Shown here piece after piece: positions 1 to 13,457 of a DNA stretch of 64,000 bases. How positions within the stretch are numbered: position 1 is the first letter of the stretch; every line of letters starts with the position of its first letter. Below the pieces are notes generated by a model. The model searched no databases. It worked only from the letters and a program-made list of their open reading frames with translations, and had not been told where the DNA came from. The position numbers and the translations under genes were made by a program. The stretch is from Chlorophyllum brunneum (taxonomy: Eukaryota; Basidiomycota; Agaricomycetes; Agaricales; Agaricaceae): assembly GCA_963576785.1 (NCBI GenBank), contig OY756149.1, forward strand, positions 310,001-374,000, read 5' to 3'.

Positions 1-3000
1 GATTGGGATTGGGGAGAAAAAGAAGTGTTGGTTGGACGATGTTGGGTGATAGGTAATTGAACAGTTACTTCATCTTCATCCGGAATATCTTTTAACCAAA
101 GTATACTTTTCGCAATTGTTGTGTCTTTTCTGAATGTACGTTTTCGGAAATGAATTTCGAGATGGGAGGCGTAGCGTTTGAGAATGGGTAGTCGGATTGG
201 TTTGGTGGTATTATTATTATTATTATTATTGGATGAAGGACGCCATTCGGCTTGAGCGGATGATTCTGCTATTAGAGAGATGGAGGAAGTGGTGTTGTTG
301 GTTCGGATGGGAGTGGTGGTGGTTGAATCTGAAGATGAATTTATAGGATTGTTGTTGTTGTTTTGTGGTGGGAGACGTCGAGAGGCGTGGTAGTGCGTTG
401 GATGGACTGGAAACATTTTGGCTTTGGTGTAACGGGTACGAAAGACTAGACGGCAGGATGATAAATCCCGAGGTAGTTTCCCCCCACCCCCACCTTCATC
501 AATCACATCAGACCCTCCCACTGCATCACCTCCTCTCCTCAACGCACCACTCAAACTCGCAAACACCCTCGAACCAACTTCCAAAGTACCAACATCCCAC
601 CCCACTAACCGTTTCGGTAACACAACTCGAACACTACGAAAGATTAAAGAAAACTTTAATCTTCCATAACCTATTCCACCGACGATAGGTAATGTGTGGT
701 TGTAGTTTGATTGATTGTGGAAGATGAAGGAAAGAGGAAGGACGATTACACCGAGAATTGGGTGTGATTCGTGCAGTCTGTTATCGTGTACTGAGAGGAT
801 GAGAGTTGTATTTTCCCAAGAACGAATGAATTTTTCGGTTTTGGCATCAAACTAACAAAAAAAAAAAAAAAAAGTTCGTTATTTTATATTTTGATGAGGA
901 AGGAAGGACGTACGAATGGATTACTCGATTTCATCTTGGTTCGAGTTTTATACACCCTTTGATGATTAATCAAAACCGTACAATAACAACTTGGTAAATC
1001 ATCTCCTTCATCATCTTCAATGTCTTCCTCAACGCCTGTTGCTTTGGTTTTTAATATACCCAATCCAGAGATTTGTTCGATTCGGATACTGAGGATTCCG
1101 GATGGGTAGTCCGTTGAGGGATGGGAGGAAGTGATGATTTGGTCGCTTTGAGTTTTGAGATCTGAGTTTTTTTGTTGTTCGAGTTTGTTGGTTGGGTGGT
1201 GTTGAGTTTCTGAAGGGGATGAGTTGGTGTCGAGTGATGTAGTATCGGTTGGTTGGGTAGGAATTTGATCAAGGCTGCGAAGACTAGTACTGGTGTTATT
1301 ATCTTCGTCGTTACTGGTGGTCGTAGTATTGTCTCTTCGATGTATCTGTTCATCAAACATCTCTCGAGTTTCCGCTTCTCGCAATTTTTTCTCTGCTTCA
1401 ACTTCGATCCCAGCTTTTACTTCTTCATACCTTCCTTCCCCCGATCTGGTCGAACTTTTACTATCGTTATCACCACCACTCTCCGAGTCGAGTTTATTTC
1501 CGTCTCCGTCTTTATGATTCTCCAAATGTTGCTGCAATGTCGTTTTTTCGAAATATCCGCATTCCCATAAGAGTTTTCCTGGACGTGGTGTCGATCCATT
1601 GGCGTGGAATTGATCTTCGCGGATGGCAATTTGGTTGATCGTTGAGGAGCTGTGCATGAGGTGAAAGAGAGGTATGTCAATCGTGCCGATGAGGTCGTCG
1701 GCTGTTAGTCGGTCTGTTACGACGTCAGTTGAGTAGGAGAATAGGAGACAAAAGGCGTACCCGCGTCCCAGACTTGAACACGAAGTGATTCTTGTGCGTC
1801 AACTTCTTGTTGGTTGACCAAAACCGCTGTCGTTTCTTCCCAGACTGGATTTTCCTCTTTACTAATGATGCTTAAAGAACGGATGAGTTTACGTTTTAAG
1901 GATTTGAGGATCGACATACCGTGTTGCCCAGAGAAACTTTCCCCACTTACTCCAACCCAATGTAGCGTATATCTGTCCATCATCGCAAGGTTTGAAAACT
2001 TTACTGTCACTAGGAGTCTTAAACCCCGACGCGCAACGTATAGTCACAACCAATACACCCAAAGCATCAACATCCATCTTCGGTACACCCAACAACATCG
2101 ACTTCAAGTCCAAGTTGATCGATTTCGGGGCGACATATTCCCCAACAACCGAATCCACATTCCTCTGCAACCACCCAGAAATACCAGGCACATCCATCAC
2201 ATTCAAAAAATTCTTGGCAAGAGGTGTACAATTCATCGTTATCTTCGGTTGACCAAGTAACGTCAAAGTCGTCATCGCCACAAATGGTGGATTGGGTGTT
2301 AATTGGATTCGTAATCGTGCCGTAGCCAAGAACCCTGTCAATTCAACCCAGACGGGTAAGACTATTCCTCCAGAAAGGTAAAATTCCATTAATAAATGGA
2401 TATTTGCTGATCGACCTCTGAGACCCATAGTGGATGTGGTGGGTTTGGCGCGATATGCGAGGGCTAATTCGAGATTTGTAAAATCGCCTTCTTCAGCGGC
2501 GAGGCCTTGAATTGGCTGGTTTGCGGAACCGGGGGAGAGCCAGTGGATGTTTAGGATACGAACGGGTTCAATGCCTTGACCGATATCTGCTATACGAACG
2601 CCGCGGATGAGTTTTGGAAGAGAGTGTTGGAGGGAATCTTCGAGTGTGTCGGAGATGGGGGTGAAGAGCTTTGGATTGATTATTGGCCAGATTGAACGGA
2701 GGAGAGAGTTGAGCCATGCTGTTGATGATTCGGGGAAAGTGGGTTCGGTGGTTGGTTTAGTTGAAGTCTGTATCTGGAGTGGGAAGGTCACAAGGGATGA
2801 AACATAGGACGATGTGCAGAGGACGTACATTGAAACTTTCGTGGTTGGGGTCAGGTTTTTGGTTAGTTGCCAGATTCTCTCGGGACTCTGGACTTAATAT
2901 GTGTTTGTCGGGTGGAGTTTGAAGTATCTTGAATGAAAGGGTCGATGTCCCGACAAGAATCGCGAGGAGACAACATCCAAGAGGTAGAATGAACCAATCC

Positions 3001-3570
3001 AAATAATGACCAGTGAATCGTCCAATAAACCACCATATGATTAACCCGCTCATCGCACCGACACCTGCTGTAACACCGGCAGTGACGGCTGCTTGCATAC
3101 GGGCACGGTCAAGATCTGCACCGGGATCTTGCCACCAACCCCCATGCGTCAATTCGCGTAGCACTTTCTCTGTTTCATGGTGTTGTCGGTTAGACTCCTT
3201 ACCGGCGGCAGCGTATTTGTCTTGGTCGTGCTGCTGGGAAGTCAAAGCAGAAGTGCGTTGACGGTCCTCAACATTGGATATCGGGGGTGGGATTTGTTCT
3301 AATTCGACGTCGGTAACATCGTGGATAGTTAGTGGGAGATGGGTTATGGGGTCTAGAACTTGATGTTCCAAGTCGTTGTTGTGCCTGGGAATGTCTTTGT
3401 CCGAGGAATGATTTCGTTGTAACTTTGTACGACTCAGGGTTGAAAGCATTGGTAACGTTCAAGAGTATGTCGCGAGTGTGATAACATATTATTTCCAGAG
3501 GTGGCGTTTCAGACAAGTCTCTTACAGGTTCTGACGTCATTTGGGCACCAAAGTGATGGGTTTCGGCCAC
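1..3570 (-). CDS. SMP/C2-domain membrane protein, tricalbin-like (3' end beyond window)
   Basis: Probable ER-plasma membrane tether and lipid-transfer protein of the tricalbin/extended-synaptotagmin type. Reading down the minus strand: a polar N-terminus (about 3130-3420), a hydrophobic hairpin (about 2925-3105, rich in Gly, Ile, Leu, Trp) that would anchor it in the ER, an SMP-like lipid-binding domain (about 2100-2780), a first C2 domain (about 1690-2090), a Ser/Thr/Asp-rich linker (about 1150-1650), and a second C2-like region (about 900-1100) continuing after an intron with a long T tract (before 850). Coding sequence still runs at base 1, so the C-terminus is missing. Introns have GT-AG borders, for example near 2770-2829. 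The start is uncertain: the frame with the N-terminus typical of the family opens with GTG near 3570, and the first ATG in it is at 3540. An intron of about 3418-3525 then joins it to the main frame. The family call is good; the start is weak. Confidence 0.82.
210..230. repeat. Short TTA/TAA trinucleotide tract
   Basis: About seven TTA units within the C2-protein gene. On the minus strand they read as consecutive Asn codons, so the tract encodes a poly-Asn run in a low-complexity linker. Confidence 0.7.
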
Positions 3571-3915
3571 CCTACCACCGAGAGCTTCTCTTCTCTAGCT
3601 CCTCTCGATTCTCAGGGGGTGGAGTCTCGGGCATTGATGTCGGGGTCCGTTCTATTGAACGTAATAACATTGTTGCCGCGCCAGACTCATGAGAGTTTAA
3701 AACCCCCATTAGGCAAACCGCGACAAGATGATCCAGAATTAGTTTTTGTCTTTCATTCAACGTGAGACGAAGGACCGATGCATGAGATTCGCTCACTCAG
3801 CTGACAATCCATCTTGATGCTGCCACATCAACATCATAGCCCTGACATGGTGAATTCTGCCGCCTTCCCAAGAGTATAAAATGTGGATGTGTTCCAACAT
3901 AGGAATTAGCCCGGG

Positions 3916-5216
3916 ATGCCTCGAGATCTTGCGCGTCCTTTCCTTCAGCTCCTCTCTACCGTCTTTGCTGTTCAATCGGTCCTTGCGGTACCATCTTCAG
4001 ATGGTGCTTTCTCTCCGAATCCTGGTTTCGACATCCAAAGTGTTGCTGCTCTCGCCAAATCACTACCTTCTCATTCCTGGGAGTTTGGAACTGCATCAGA
4101 GACATTACTCGAGCTCCGTGACCCAGAAATTTCGGTCTTTGGGTCCTCCCCCTTCTCCAGGACTTCTCAGTATTTAAAAACTCGTCGAGGGAAAATTCAG
4201 TCATTGGAATATGCAGCGAGCACTATTGCTATTGGTACAGGTGTAAACGGCTTGGCTGATGGTGACGGTGCGGTCGGTGATCCTGCCAGCCTTGGGGTCA
4301 GCGCGGTCCTATTGGGGGATTATTTAGCAGGCGGAGAAGGGAAGAAGTATGCTGATGCTGCGGCTGAAGAGGTTGATTTTATTATGAATCAAGCACCGAG
4401 ATGGGAAAACGGAGCAATCTCGCATCGAGTTGAACAACCGGAGTTATGGTACGTCCTAAATTCTTACATTTTGCGTTTCAGGACATGTTCTGAGAAGTTT
4501 CTGTTGATAGGGCGGATTTCGTATACATGGCTCCACCCTTCCTTGCATATTATGCAGTTCACACATCTAACCTGACACTTCTCCAAGCCACGGTGGAGCA
4601 GTGCGGCTTGTATCGGCAAGTTCTGCAAACGCCTGGGCACAATGGGTTGTGGGAACATATTATCGGGCCTGCCCATCCAGATCCTGGCATTTGGTCGACA
4701 GGGAACGCATGGGCGGCCGCAGGGATGACACGAATTCTTGCCACTGTCATCAATTCGCCAGATTCTATTTTTAGTGCGGGGAAATACTCTCATTGGAAGG
4801 CTGGTGCTGTTGGCCAGTTGACAGGTTACATCAAGGAAATCCTTGATGGTGCGATTGATTCCCCGCCTGATGGTGGTTTGTTGAGGAATTATCTGGATGA
4901 TGTTTCTGGAGATGGACATGGGTTTGGAGAAATTTCTGGAAGCAATTTGTTGGCGAGTGTTGTGTATAGGATGGCGGTCCTACGTCCGCAGACTTTTGGG
5001 GGGCGGAGGGGAAAATATTTGAAATGGGCGGAAAGTATTAGGAAGGTCATGGGACGGGACGGTCATATCACAAATAATGGTACGGCCATACCCGCTGTTA
5101 ATCCACTGGGATGGGACGATACCACGCCATACCTCTTTGGGAGCCCTGAAGGTCAAAACTTTGTCGTCTTGATGTACGCCGCGTGGAGGGATTGTATGAA
5201 GGCGAGGGTTTGTTGA
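3916..5216 (+). CDS. Secreted six-hairpin glycosidase-like protein (GH105-type fold)
   Basis: Predicted secreted (alpha/alpha)6-barrel glycosidase of about 412 residues, probably acting on cell-wall polysaccharide. The first 25 residues are a signal peptide: basic start, hydrophobic core, then A-V-L-A before P-S-S. Two exons, 3916-4448 and 4511-5216, are joined across a 62-nt GT-AG intron that restores W-A-D-F-V-Y-M-A-P-P. This segment resembles the D-x-x-[YF]-M-x-P-[PF] motif of unsaturated glucuronyl/rhamnogalacturonyl hydrolases, in which the Asp is functional. Other family-like segments are S-T-G-N-A-W-A-A-A-G near the middle and L-F-G-S-P-E-G-Q near the end. Substrate is not evident: fungal members of this group are often annotated only as six-hairpin glycosidase-like. 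Codon use matches the neighbours. The gene is divergent from the SMP/C2 gene, about 350 bases away. Confidence 0.83.
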
Positions 5217-5897
5217 GAGATAATTTGTATCTAATGATTTATAGTTGATTTATGGTTGCATGGTCGGTGTTTATCATTGACTGGAGTTTTGGCCCTTGTC
5301 CTGGGTTAAGCAATCCTTGCAAACTCGGAGACACATACCAAGGGATGGAGGTTCGATACTCTGGGGTTCTGATTAAACGTCCTTATACCGATGAGGGTCT
5401 AGATTGGGTTCTTCGCGAGGTGTGATTTTGGCGCATATAAGCGGGGCTCGATGTTTGCTCAGGAAATTTTACAGTTTTCTTCAACCCATACTCTGCAACA
5501 AATGTAAGAACACAACAATATTATATTACGGAATGGTTAGTACATGTAGCAAGATAGGAGGATATGTAGCAACTCACTTCAGCTTCTCGACGGAGAGCTG
5601 CAGGGTGAGTACACGTTATACAGTATCGATATAGGATTCGAGGACAATAAGAGTCATGGAATAACAACAGGTAGCCAATCACTTGGTAAGGATGCGGCAA
5701 GGTACAGGAACGAAATAGAACTGAAACATGCATATGTTTGCCGGAGGAACGGAGAACGGAAGGCATTTTTACTCCAACACTAATAAAGACTACTAGTGGT
5801 GGGTGTTTCTCTGCGCCCATCTATGAAGCTCGCTCTCGTAAGAGGAGTTGAGGCCCATTCTATGGGATATATTGTAAATCTTTACTTCTCAAACACG
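5217..5897. other. Intergenic, no gene recognised
   Basis: Only short open frames with no family signature or consistent splice pattern are present. It separates the glycosidase from tRNA-Glu. Confidence 0.6.
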
Positions 5898-5969
5898 TCG
5901 GATATGGTGTAGTGGCTAACATTATCGCCTCTCACGCGATAGCCCGGGGTTCGATTCCCCGTATCCGAA
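5898..5969 (+). tRNA. tRNA-Glu (anticodon CTC)
   Basis: The acceptor arms TCGGATA and TATCCGA pair fully. The anticodon stem ATCGC/GCGAT closes the loop CTCTCAC with anticodon CTC, which reads GAG. The T arm contains GGTTCGATTCC. The D-arm segment TGGTGTAGTGGCTAACA matches the internal A box. There is no intron. A run of ten T (5971-5980) follows directly and is a clear RNA polymerase III terminator. Confidence 0.96.
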
Positions 5970-5970
5970 C

Positions 5971-5980
5971 TTTTTTTTTT
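5971..5980 (+). terminator. Pol III terminator of tRNA-Glu
   Basis: Ten consecutive T two bases after the tRNA 3' end. Confidence 0.85.
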
Positions 5981-6817
5981 GGATATGTACTATTTTGCTA
6001 CTAATTTTGAATTCGTGGCTGAGGGCCAGAATGCTGCGTAAACAAGTTCACGGTTGAGTGACGTCGCGAGGAGGTTGGTAGGATGAGAGGGAGGACTATT
6101 GGCAAGTAGCTTCGGTGGTCCTGGCTCAAGTTCATCAACAATCTCAAATATCGTCAGCACCTCGCGACGTCGTGTTTTGTGCTTTTTTGGCCTTGCACTA
6201 TCTGTGCATTAGATGTTGAGGTGAGATGGAACTCGGGATCGACGGATCTGCAGTCTGGTACCGGGAACCGGGACAGAAAGTAAAAATACTGCCAGCGTCG
6301 GGAATTACATATTTCCACACGTCTTGTCCTTCGAGGTGTGCAATATAAATAGAAACGTGGTCGTCTGCTTCACGTAATTGTGCACGGTTTGGCAGCCGTC
6401 GGTTCATCGTACGACTCCTCTTGTCTCCCCTAGAAGAGGTTGCAAGCGGAATCATCCAATGTGTTAAGCGGTCGGAGGGTGATATAAGCGAAGGACCAAA
6501 TTTTCTGGGTATAGCCTGGTCCTAGCCCACACGGAACAGGTCAAGTGAAGTAACCGACGGGGGCAACACTGTGAATTGTCCTGGTCTGTCGGACATGGAT
6601 TGTGGCCTGATTTAGACATAGAACGAGCATATATCTATTTTGATATCTGCTGAGGGCCGATCGTGTGAATTTTGGGGGCTCAGTTGGTACAAGTAATTTT
6701 TGCAGAAAGATGGCATTGGACCAGGTTCTGCGTACAATCCGGAACAGGGTCTTCCAGGTTTCCTCTTAACCACCAACAGCCACTCTCCGTCGTCCGACAC
6801 TCTTTCTTCCTCCCACC
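5981..6817. other. Upstream region of ATP-citrate lyase
   Basis: No coding gene is recognised. Pyrimidine-rich sequence at 6770-6817 directly precedes the ACL start, as is common for highly expressed fungal genes. The open frames here are short and lack family features. Confidence 0.5.
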
Positions 6818-9800
6818 ATGTCCTCCAAAGGTTCGCCCATAACCCCTGCCTGTATGCGCATATACTCACCCCTGTCGACGCACAGCCATCCGCGAATACG
6901 ACGCCAAGCTCTTGCTCGCATATTGGCTCGAGCGTGCACCTGCCATCGCGTCCCATGCACAGGTCAAGACCAACTTCCAGTATCCCGTTGCTCGGGTGGC
7001 TCAGGTCGCCTGGGATGCCGAAACCAACACTATTACCCCTGACAGCAAGATCCCCTCATGGGTTCACAGCACCAAGCTCGTTGCGAAGCCTGACCAGCTC
7101 ATAAAACGTCGTGGCAAGGCTGGTCTCTTGGCTCTCAATAAGACCTGGCCCGAGGCGAGACAGTGGATTGCTGAACGTGCTGGAAAACCCCAAAAGGTGC
7201 GCATACAGCCATCGCTTTTTCTTTGGTGCTACACCGTCGTGCCACCCATCTTTATCGATGTTACGATGTTCAATCGCGGTTCTCGATGGATTATCGAGCG
7301 ATATCTGTATGGCATCCTCGTTTTTGCCGCGCGTCCTGAGGCACCGCCAAAGTGATTGACGCGTTCATCTAATTATCATGGACACGTGATTTTTACTCTG
7401 CTGTGCTTCTTTTACCTTCTTTCGGCTTCTTGATGAATTCGATCACTCACGCGACGTATGTCAGGTCGAAGCCGTCACTGGTACCCTCAACAACTTCATT
7501 GTCGAGCCCTTCCTCCCTCACCCCTCCAACACCGAATATTACGTCTGCATCAACTCTCAGCGCGAGGGCGACCGCATCCTCTTCACCCACGAGGGTGGTG
7601 TTGACATTGGTGATGTTGATGCCAAGGCTCTTGTTCTCGACCTCCCTGTTAATGCACCCTTCCCCACTCGCGAGGTTATTGCCTCCACTCTCCTCGCCCA
7701 CGTTCCTCCTGAGAAGAAAGACACTCTCGTCGACTTCCTCATCCGCCTGTACTCTGTATATGCCGATCTTCATTTTGCCTACCTTGAAATCAACCCTCTC
7801 GTCGTTCTCGATGGCGTCAATGGTGGTGAGCCTACCATCCACTACCTTGACATGGCCGCAAAGCTTGATCAGACTGCCGAGAGCATTTGTGGACCCAAGT
7901 GGGCCATTGCTCGTGATCTTTCCGTATATGAGAGTGGTGAAGCTACCACAACTAAAGGTTCCAAGGTTTCTGCAGATCGTGGACCCCCCATGGTGAGCTG
8001 AGTACTATCTAGCGGTGCTGGAATGATCTCAACGATTCGTTTTTCTCAGGTCTGGCCCGCGCCTTTCGGTCGTGACTTGACCAAGGAAGAAGCTTACATC
8101 CAGAAGCTCGATGGTTCGACCGGCGCTTCCCTTAAGCTTACTGTTCTCAATGCCGAGGGACGCATCTGGACTATGGTTGCTGGTGGTGGTGCTTCCGTTG
8201 TTTATTCTGATGCCATTGCTGCCCACGGTTACGCCCACGAACTTGCCAACTATGGCGAATATTCTGGTGCTCCTACCGAGGGCCAGACTTACGAATACGC
8301 CAAGACCATCGGTGCGTTCCTTTCTCTTAATATTCCTACCTTTCGATAATAGCTTGATAATAGTTGATCTCATTACTCGTGGGGCTCCTCGTCCTGATGG
8401 CAAGATCCTCATCATTGGTGGTGGTATTGCCAACTTCACCAATGTCGCTGCCACTTTCAAGGGTATCATTCGAGCCCTCAAGGAATACAAGAACCAGCTC
8501 ATTAGCCACAACGTGAAGATCTTCGTCCGTCGCGGTGGTCCCAACTACCAGGAGGGCCTAAAGGCCATGAGGCTCCTTGGTGAGAGCCTCGGTGTTCCCA
8601 TCCGTGTCTTTGGTCCCGACACCCATATCACCGAAATCGTCCCCCTCGCTTTGGGCATTGACATCTCTCAGTCCAAAACTGCTCCTGCTGATGGCCTCAA
8701 GAGCGTCCAGCCCGGCACACCTCCCCCTCAGGTTGCTCCTGTTGGTGTTACCGAAGATTCCGTTGGTGGCATTGGTTCCATTCACCCCGATGGTGGTCGC
8801 ACTCAGCCTGGAGATCAGATCATCCACTTCGAAGCTAGCCAGTCGCCTTCCTCCCGCCCCTGGTTCAGGCCTTTTGATGCCAACACCCGTTCCTTCGTGT
8901 ACGGCCTCCAACCACGCGCCATCCAGGGTATGCTCGACTTCGACTACTCTTGTGGTCGGGCCACTCCGTCCGTCGCTGCCATGATCTATCCTTTCGGTGG
9001 CCACCACATCCAGAAGTTTTACTGGGGTACCAAGGAGACCCTCCTTCCCGTTTACACCAGCATTAAGGAGGCTGCTGCCAAGCACTCTGAAGTCGACGTT
9101 GTCGTGAACTTCGCTTCCAGCCGTAGTGTCTACTCTAGCACCCTCGAATGCTTCGAGTTCCCTCAGATCAAAGCCATTGCTCTAATCGCTGAGGGTGTCC
9201 CTGAACGCCACGCTCGTGAGATCCTTTGGAAGGCCAAGGAGAAGGGTGTGCTCATCATCGGACCCGCTACTGTTGGTGGTATCAAGCCCGGCTGCTTCAG
9301 GATCGGTAATTCTGGCGGTATGATGGATAATATCATCTCCTCTAAGCTCTACCGCCCTGGTTCTGTCGGCTATGTCTCGAAATCTGGAGGCATGTCAAAC
9401 GAGTTGAACAATATCCTCTCCCTCGTCACCAATGGCACCTACGAGGGCATCGCAATCGGTGGTGACCGTTACCCTGGCTCTACCTTTATCGACCATCTCC
9501 TTCGCTACGAGGCCGATTCTCATTGCAAGATGCTCGTCCTCCTCGGCGAAGTTGGTGGTATCGAGGAATACCGTGTCATCGAGGCTGTCAGGACTGGGAA
9601 GATCACTAAGCCCATCGTTGCCTGGGCCATTGGTACTTGTGCTAAGATGTTCACCACCGAGGTGCAATTTGGACACGCTGGTTCTATGGCTAACAGTGAT
9701 ATGGAGACTGCCGACGCCAAAAATCGTGCCATGAGGGCGGCTGGCTTTATTGTTCCGGACACCTTCGAGGAGCTTCCTCGTGTCCTCAAAGAGACGTATG

Positions 9801-10927
9801 AACACCTCGTCAGGTCCGGCGCCGTTGTTCCTAAGAAGGAGGTTGATCCTCCTGTCATTCCCATGGATTACAAATGGGCTCAGGTAAGTAAGATTTGCGA
9901 AGTACGTCGGACCCGTACTGACTGGCCATGAACAGGAACTTGGTCTCATTAGGAAACCCGCGGCTTTTATCTCTACTATCTCGGATGAGCGTGGCCAGGA
10001 ACTTCTTTACGCCGGTATGCGTATTTCCGAGGTCTTCCAAGAGGACATCGGTATTGGTGGTGTCGTCTCTTTGCTCTGGTTCAAGCGCCGTACGTGGTTG
10101 CGTTGGTCTTTTCCTGTCCCCATTCTCACATCTAATATCAGGTCTTCCTCCTTGGGCCACCAAGTTCATCGAAATGGTTCTCATGCTCACCGCAGACCAC
10201 GGTCCAGCCGTGTCCGGTGCCATGAATACGATTGTCGCCACTCGTGCCGGCAAAGATCTTATCTCCTCTCTTGCCTCGGGTCTCTTGACCATCGGCTCCC
10301 GCTTTGGTGGTGCTCTTGACGAGGCTGCCTCCATGTTCTCACAAGCTCGTGATACCGGTCTCACTCCTCGCGAATTCGTTGACAGTTGCAGGAAGGCCAA
10401 TAAGCTCAGTTAGTCAAGCCCTTGCCTTTATTCCTGCTTGACTGCTGACGTCTCTTAGTCTCGGGTATCGGCCACAAGATCAAGAGCGTCAACAACCCTG
10501 ATCTTCGTGTTGAGCTCGTCAAAGAATACGTTCACAAGCACTTCCCAAGCCATAGCTTGCTCGACTACGCGCTTGCTGTCGAGAAAGTGACTACCTCCAA
10601 GAAGGATACTGTGAGTCGTCACTGTCTTCGTATTATCTTGTGCTTACTACGTCCCATCAGCTTATTTTGAATGTCGATGGTTGCATTGCTGTCTGCTTCG
10701 TCGACCTGCTTCGTGATAGCGGTGCCTTTACCTCCGAGGAAGCCGATGAGTACATCAAGATCGGTTCTCTCAACGGTCTTTTCGTTCTTGGCCGTAGCAT
10801 CGGTTTCATTGGCCACCACCTAGACCAGAAGAGGTTGAAGGCTCCTCTCTACCGCCACCCTGCCGACGACATCTTCATCAACATGGCGGACGTTAACCAG
10901 CCTCGTGTTTTGGGTCGTATGCAGTAG
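6818..10927 (+). CDS. ATP-citrate synthase (lyase), single-chain fused form
   Basis: Cytosolic enzyme converting citrate, CoA and ATP to acetyl-CoA and oxaloacetate, supplying lipid and sterol synthesis. Predicted product is 1157 residues from nine exons: 6818-6830, 6886-7196, 7465-7992, 8050-8311, 8364-9883, 9936-10089, 10142-10408, 10459-10610 and 10661-10927. All phases agree. The N-terminal half is the ATP-grasp/citrate-binding part ([21 protein letters not shown]). A Ser/Pro/Gly-rich linker follows, then the succinyl-CoA-synthetase-like part with the phosphohistidine motif F-G-H-A-G. The C-terminus is citrate-synthase-like ([18 protein letters not shown]). Ascomycetes usually encode two subunits separately; the fused chain fits a basidiomycete. 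The 13-nt first exon and the 268-nt second intron are unusual for this window, but both splice in frame. Confidence 0.97.
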
Positions 10928-12060
10928 ATGATGATGTGTTACGCTTCATTCATCTCCAGATGACTGCGGCTCGATGCTATGAAAGGAGGAAAGGAAGTAG
11001 TCAAAATTACTAATTTGTTTTGCTACGGTTAATACCTGCTGTGTTTGATTAGTGTCTGTTACCCTCTTGCATTATCACAATTTCGCATAGCGTTATCATA
11101 CATGGATAGAACTCGTTTTTCGGTTTTCATATCTTTCTCTCATCCGATGTGGCGAATGGTTACGCGGGATCGAGGACGGACTGGTGAGTCAAAGGAACAT
11201 ATGAGACGCGTAATTGGATGTACCGCAGGCCTACATTCAAGCAAGGAACATCTTGGAGACATCCGTGCAGACGGGTTGCACAGAACGATGCCCCGAGCCC
11301 GGATCGCGAGAAGCCGATATTGAGATCCGGTCAGGAGTTGCCTCGAGTATTCGCATTTCAACGCTCGTTTTATCGGTCAGCGTCGGAGCTGTGTTTCATA
11401 GGCACGACGGTCCCGTTGCAATTTACCTATATACTCCCGCTTGTTATGCAGTGAATATGTCTTTGGTCCGAGGATAGAAGTTTGGGTGCAGATATTTTTA
11501 GACGAACATGAGGTTACTCCGGATGATGCCAAGTTTGGCTCGGGCGTCTCAGGGCAACGAGCCCGGAAGAGAGCCACATCAGTGCATCTGCCCCAGCCTC
11601 TCTCCTTCCAAAGGCACCTATGAATGGAAAATAACCGGATCTTCGGTTGGATATATACACGATTGGATGATACGATAGCAACCGATTACTCGTAGAGAAG
11701 GCACTAGTTTTGGGTCTATCGCAGAATCCCAATCCCAAATCTGGACTGCATCATCGCGATAGCCTTGAGGCTAACAAGCGAAGAAGCTGGAGTCAGAAGG
11801 ATCCGTTTAGGTGCGGTACTTGCATTGCTCCTTCCACGAGGCTTGAAACGTTTGTTCTGGGCTCATTTCCGCAACGCCAACGCACGCATTTGCAGCACAG
11901 CTTACTCGGTGTGTAGACAAGTACAAAAGGGAGTAATAAGGGTCACCAGCGTTTGTTGTCAGTTACCACATCCTTTCTTCCCCCTGATTTTTGATCCTTG
12001 TTGTTGGAATCCTTCTCAACTTCTTGACAATCCCTGTCTGATTGAACTATTCGATATACG
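10928..12060. other. Intergenic between ACL and the small unknown gene
   Basis: Contains the ACL 3' region and the promoter of the next gene. Several short frames exist on both strands, none with family features or a supporting splice pattern. Confidence 0.55.
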
Positions 12061-13055
12061 ATGTTTAGCATGGATCCTGTGAATGTCTATCAAGGCGTGA
12101 GTACTTGCGTAATGATTTGGCGTTTTATCTAATTCATTGCGTTGTGTCGTATAGGAGATGCAACTTGAAGTGGATCTATGTAGTTTGTTGCAAACGATGA
12201 AGATCGATAATCCTATGAGAGTGAGTTACGAATGATAGAGTTGGAGTATGATTGTGTTGATGTTGATATCCCAACTGGAGAAAGGATCCCGCAGAGTCTG
12301 CAAATTTCGGACTGCCAACGATAAGGGGATTAAACGAACACGACGATCCCATGGACGAAGTGAATTACCACGTATGTCGTGATATCGCATTTCATCTCAA
12401 ATGAATTCTGATGATATTATAGTCCGACGAAGGTTCGGATTACTCCAGTTCAAGCTCAAACAGCAACAACGCGAACAACATCGTAAGCACCATTGGCACT
12501 GGGAATCTCAATCTATCAGCACCAATCGATACCACCGCCACAACCACCAACCATCATCTTCCTATCCCACCGCAACCACAACCACCAACACAAAACGGAA
12601 TTCACGGTTGCATATACCTCCAAACCATTCGCGAACAATTCGACAACTACCCAACCACAGGCGGAGAATACCTTGAAACCATATTCACCCATCGTGAAAT
12701 TCTAAATTCATTCCCACCCGCTCATCGTGATTGTGCGAGAGCGTTTTCGGATTTGGCGTATTCGATGGAACAAAGAGGTTGGAGAACGGATAGAGATGCG
12801 GATATGGAGGCTGTTACGGCGTTTAGACATGAAGCTTGGATGATTGCTTCTACTCTGTGAGCTTTTTGTGCTTGTGTAAAGCTTTTTGCTTTTTGATCAT
12901 GAACGGAGATAATTTTTGCTTTCTGCTCTGTTTTTTTTTTTTTTTTGTGGGTGTGGGATTTTAGAGCGCCGACTGTTACCCCGGAGTTTCAAGAAGTCGC
13001 TGCTCAGCCGGATGCTCGAAGAAGCCTTGGGTGTATTATGCCTCCGATGTATTGA
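12061..13055 (+). CDS. Hypothetical protein, about 237 residues, five exons
   Basis: I do not recognise the family. Five exons join with consistent phase and GT-AG borders: 12061-12096, 12155-12220, 12285-12371, 12423-12856 and 12965-13055. The N-terminal third is acidic. It is followed by a Ser/Asn-rich stretch and a Pro/Gln/Thr-rich linker (about residues 65-120), then a folded-looking C-terminal half with F-x-x-L-A-Y-S-M-E-Q-R-G-W and A-F-R-H-E-A-W-M. There is no signal peptide or membrane segment, so it is probably nuclear or cytosolic. The last acceptor lies beyond a 12-T tract. It is convergent with the methyltransferase gene downstream. The in-phase exons make a real gene likely even though the function is unknown. 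Confidence 0.68.
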
Positions 13056-13457
13056 GTGAAGAAGGACGGACAATTCTTTCTTTTTTTGTGTTCCGTTAGC
13101 TTGGTTGTTGTGGCCCCTAATCCCATCTCGGTTTATGACGTCAGATCGGTGACCAGTACAAATAAGTCAGGTCGCGATCGTGAGAAAAATGAGTCGTGTC
13201 ATCCTTTTCTTGTTGCCCTTGTTTGAACAACGTCGACTCCATATCCAGCCAGGTTTTCAGTGGGTGAGTTCTTCATCTATTTGGGCTCTGTGATGAATAA
13301 GTTTGTATCCTGTTCAGTATGATGAGAGGCATGGAGCTTCTTGCCCATGTGCTCTAGTGTGATCACGAAATCCTCAATCTTCTCTCTGATTATTCCTTTC
13401 GTATAAACTGCTTCTATATTTTTTGTCTCTGACCAGATGCTGACTTTTCACCGACAA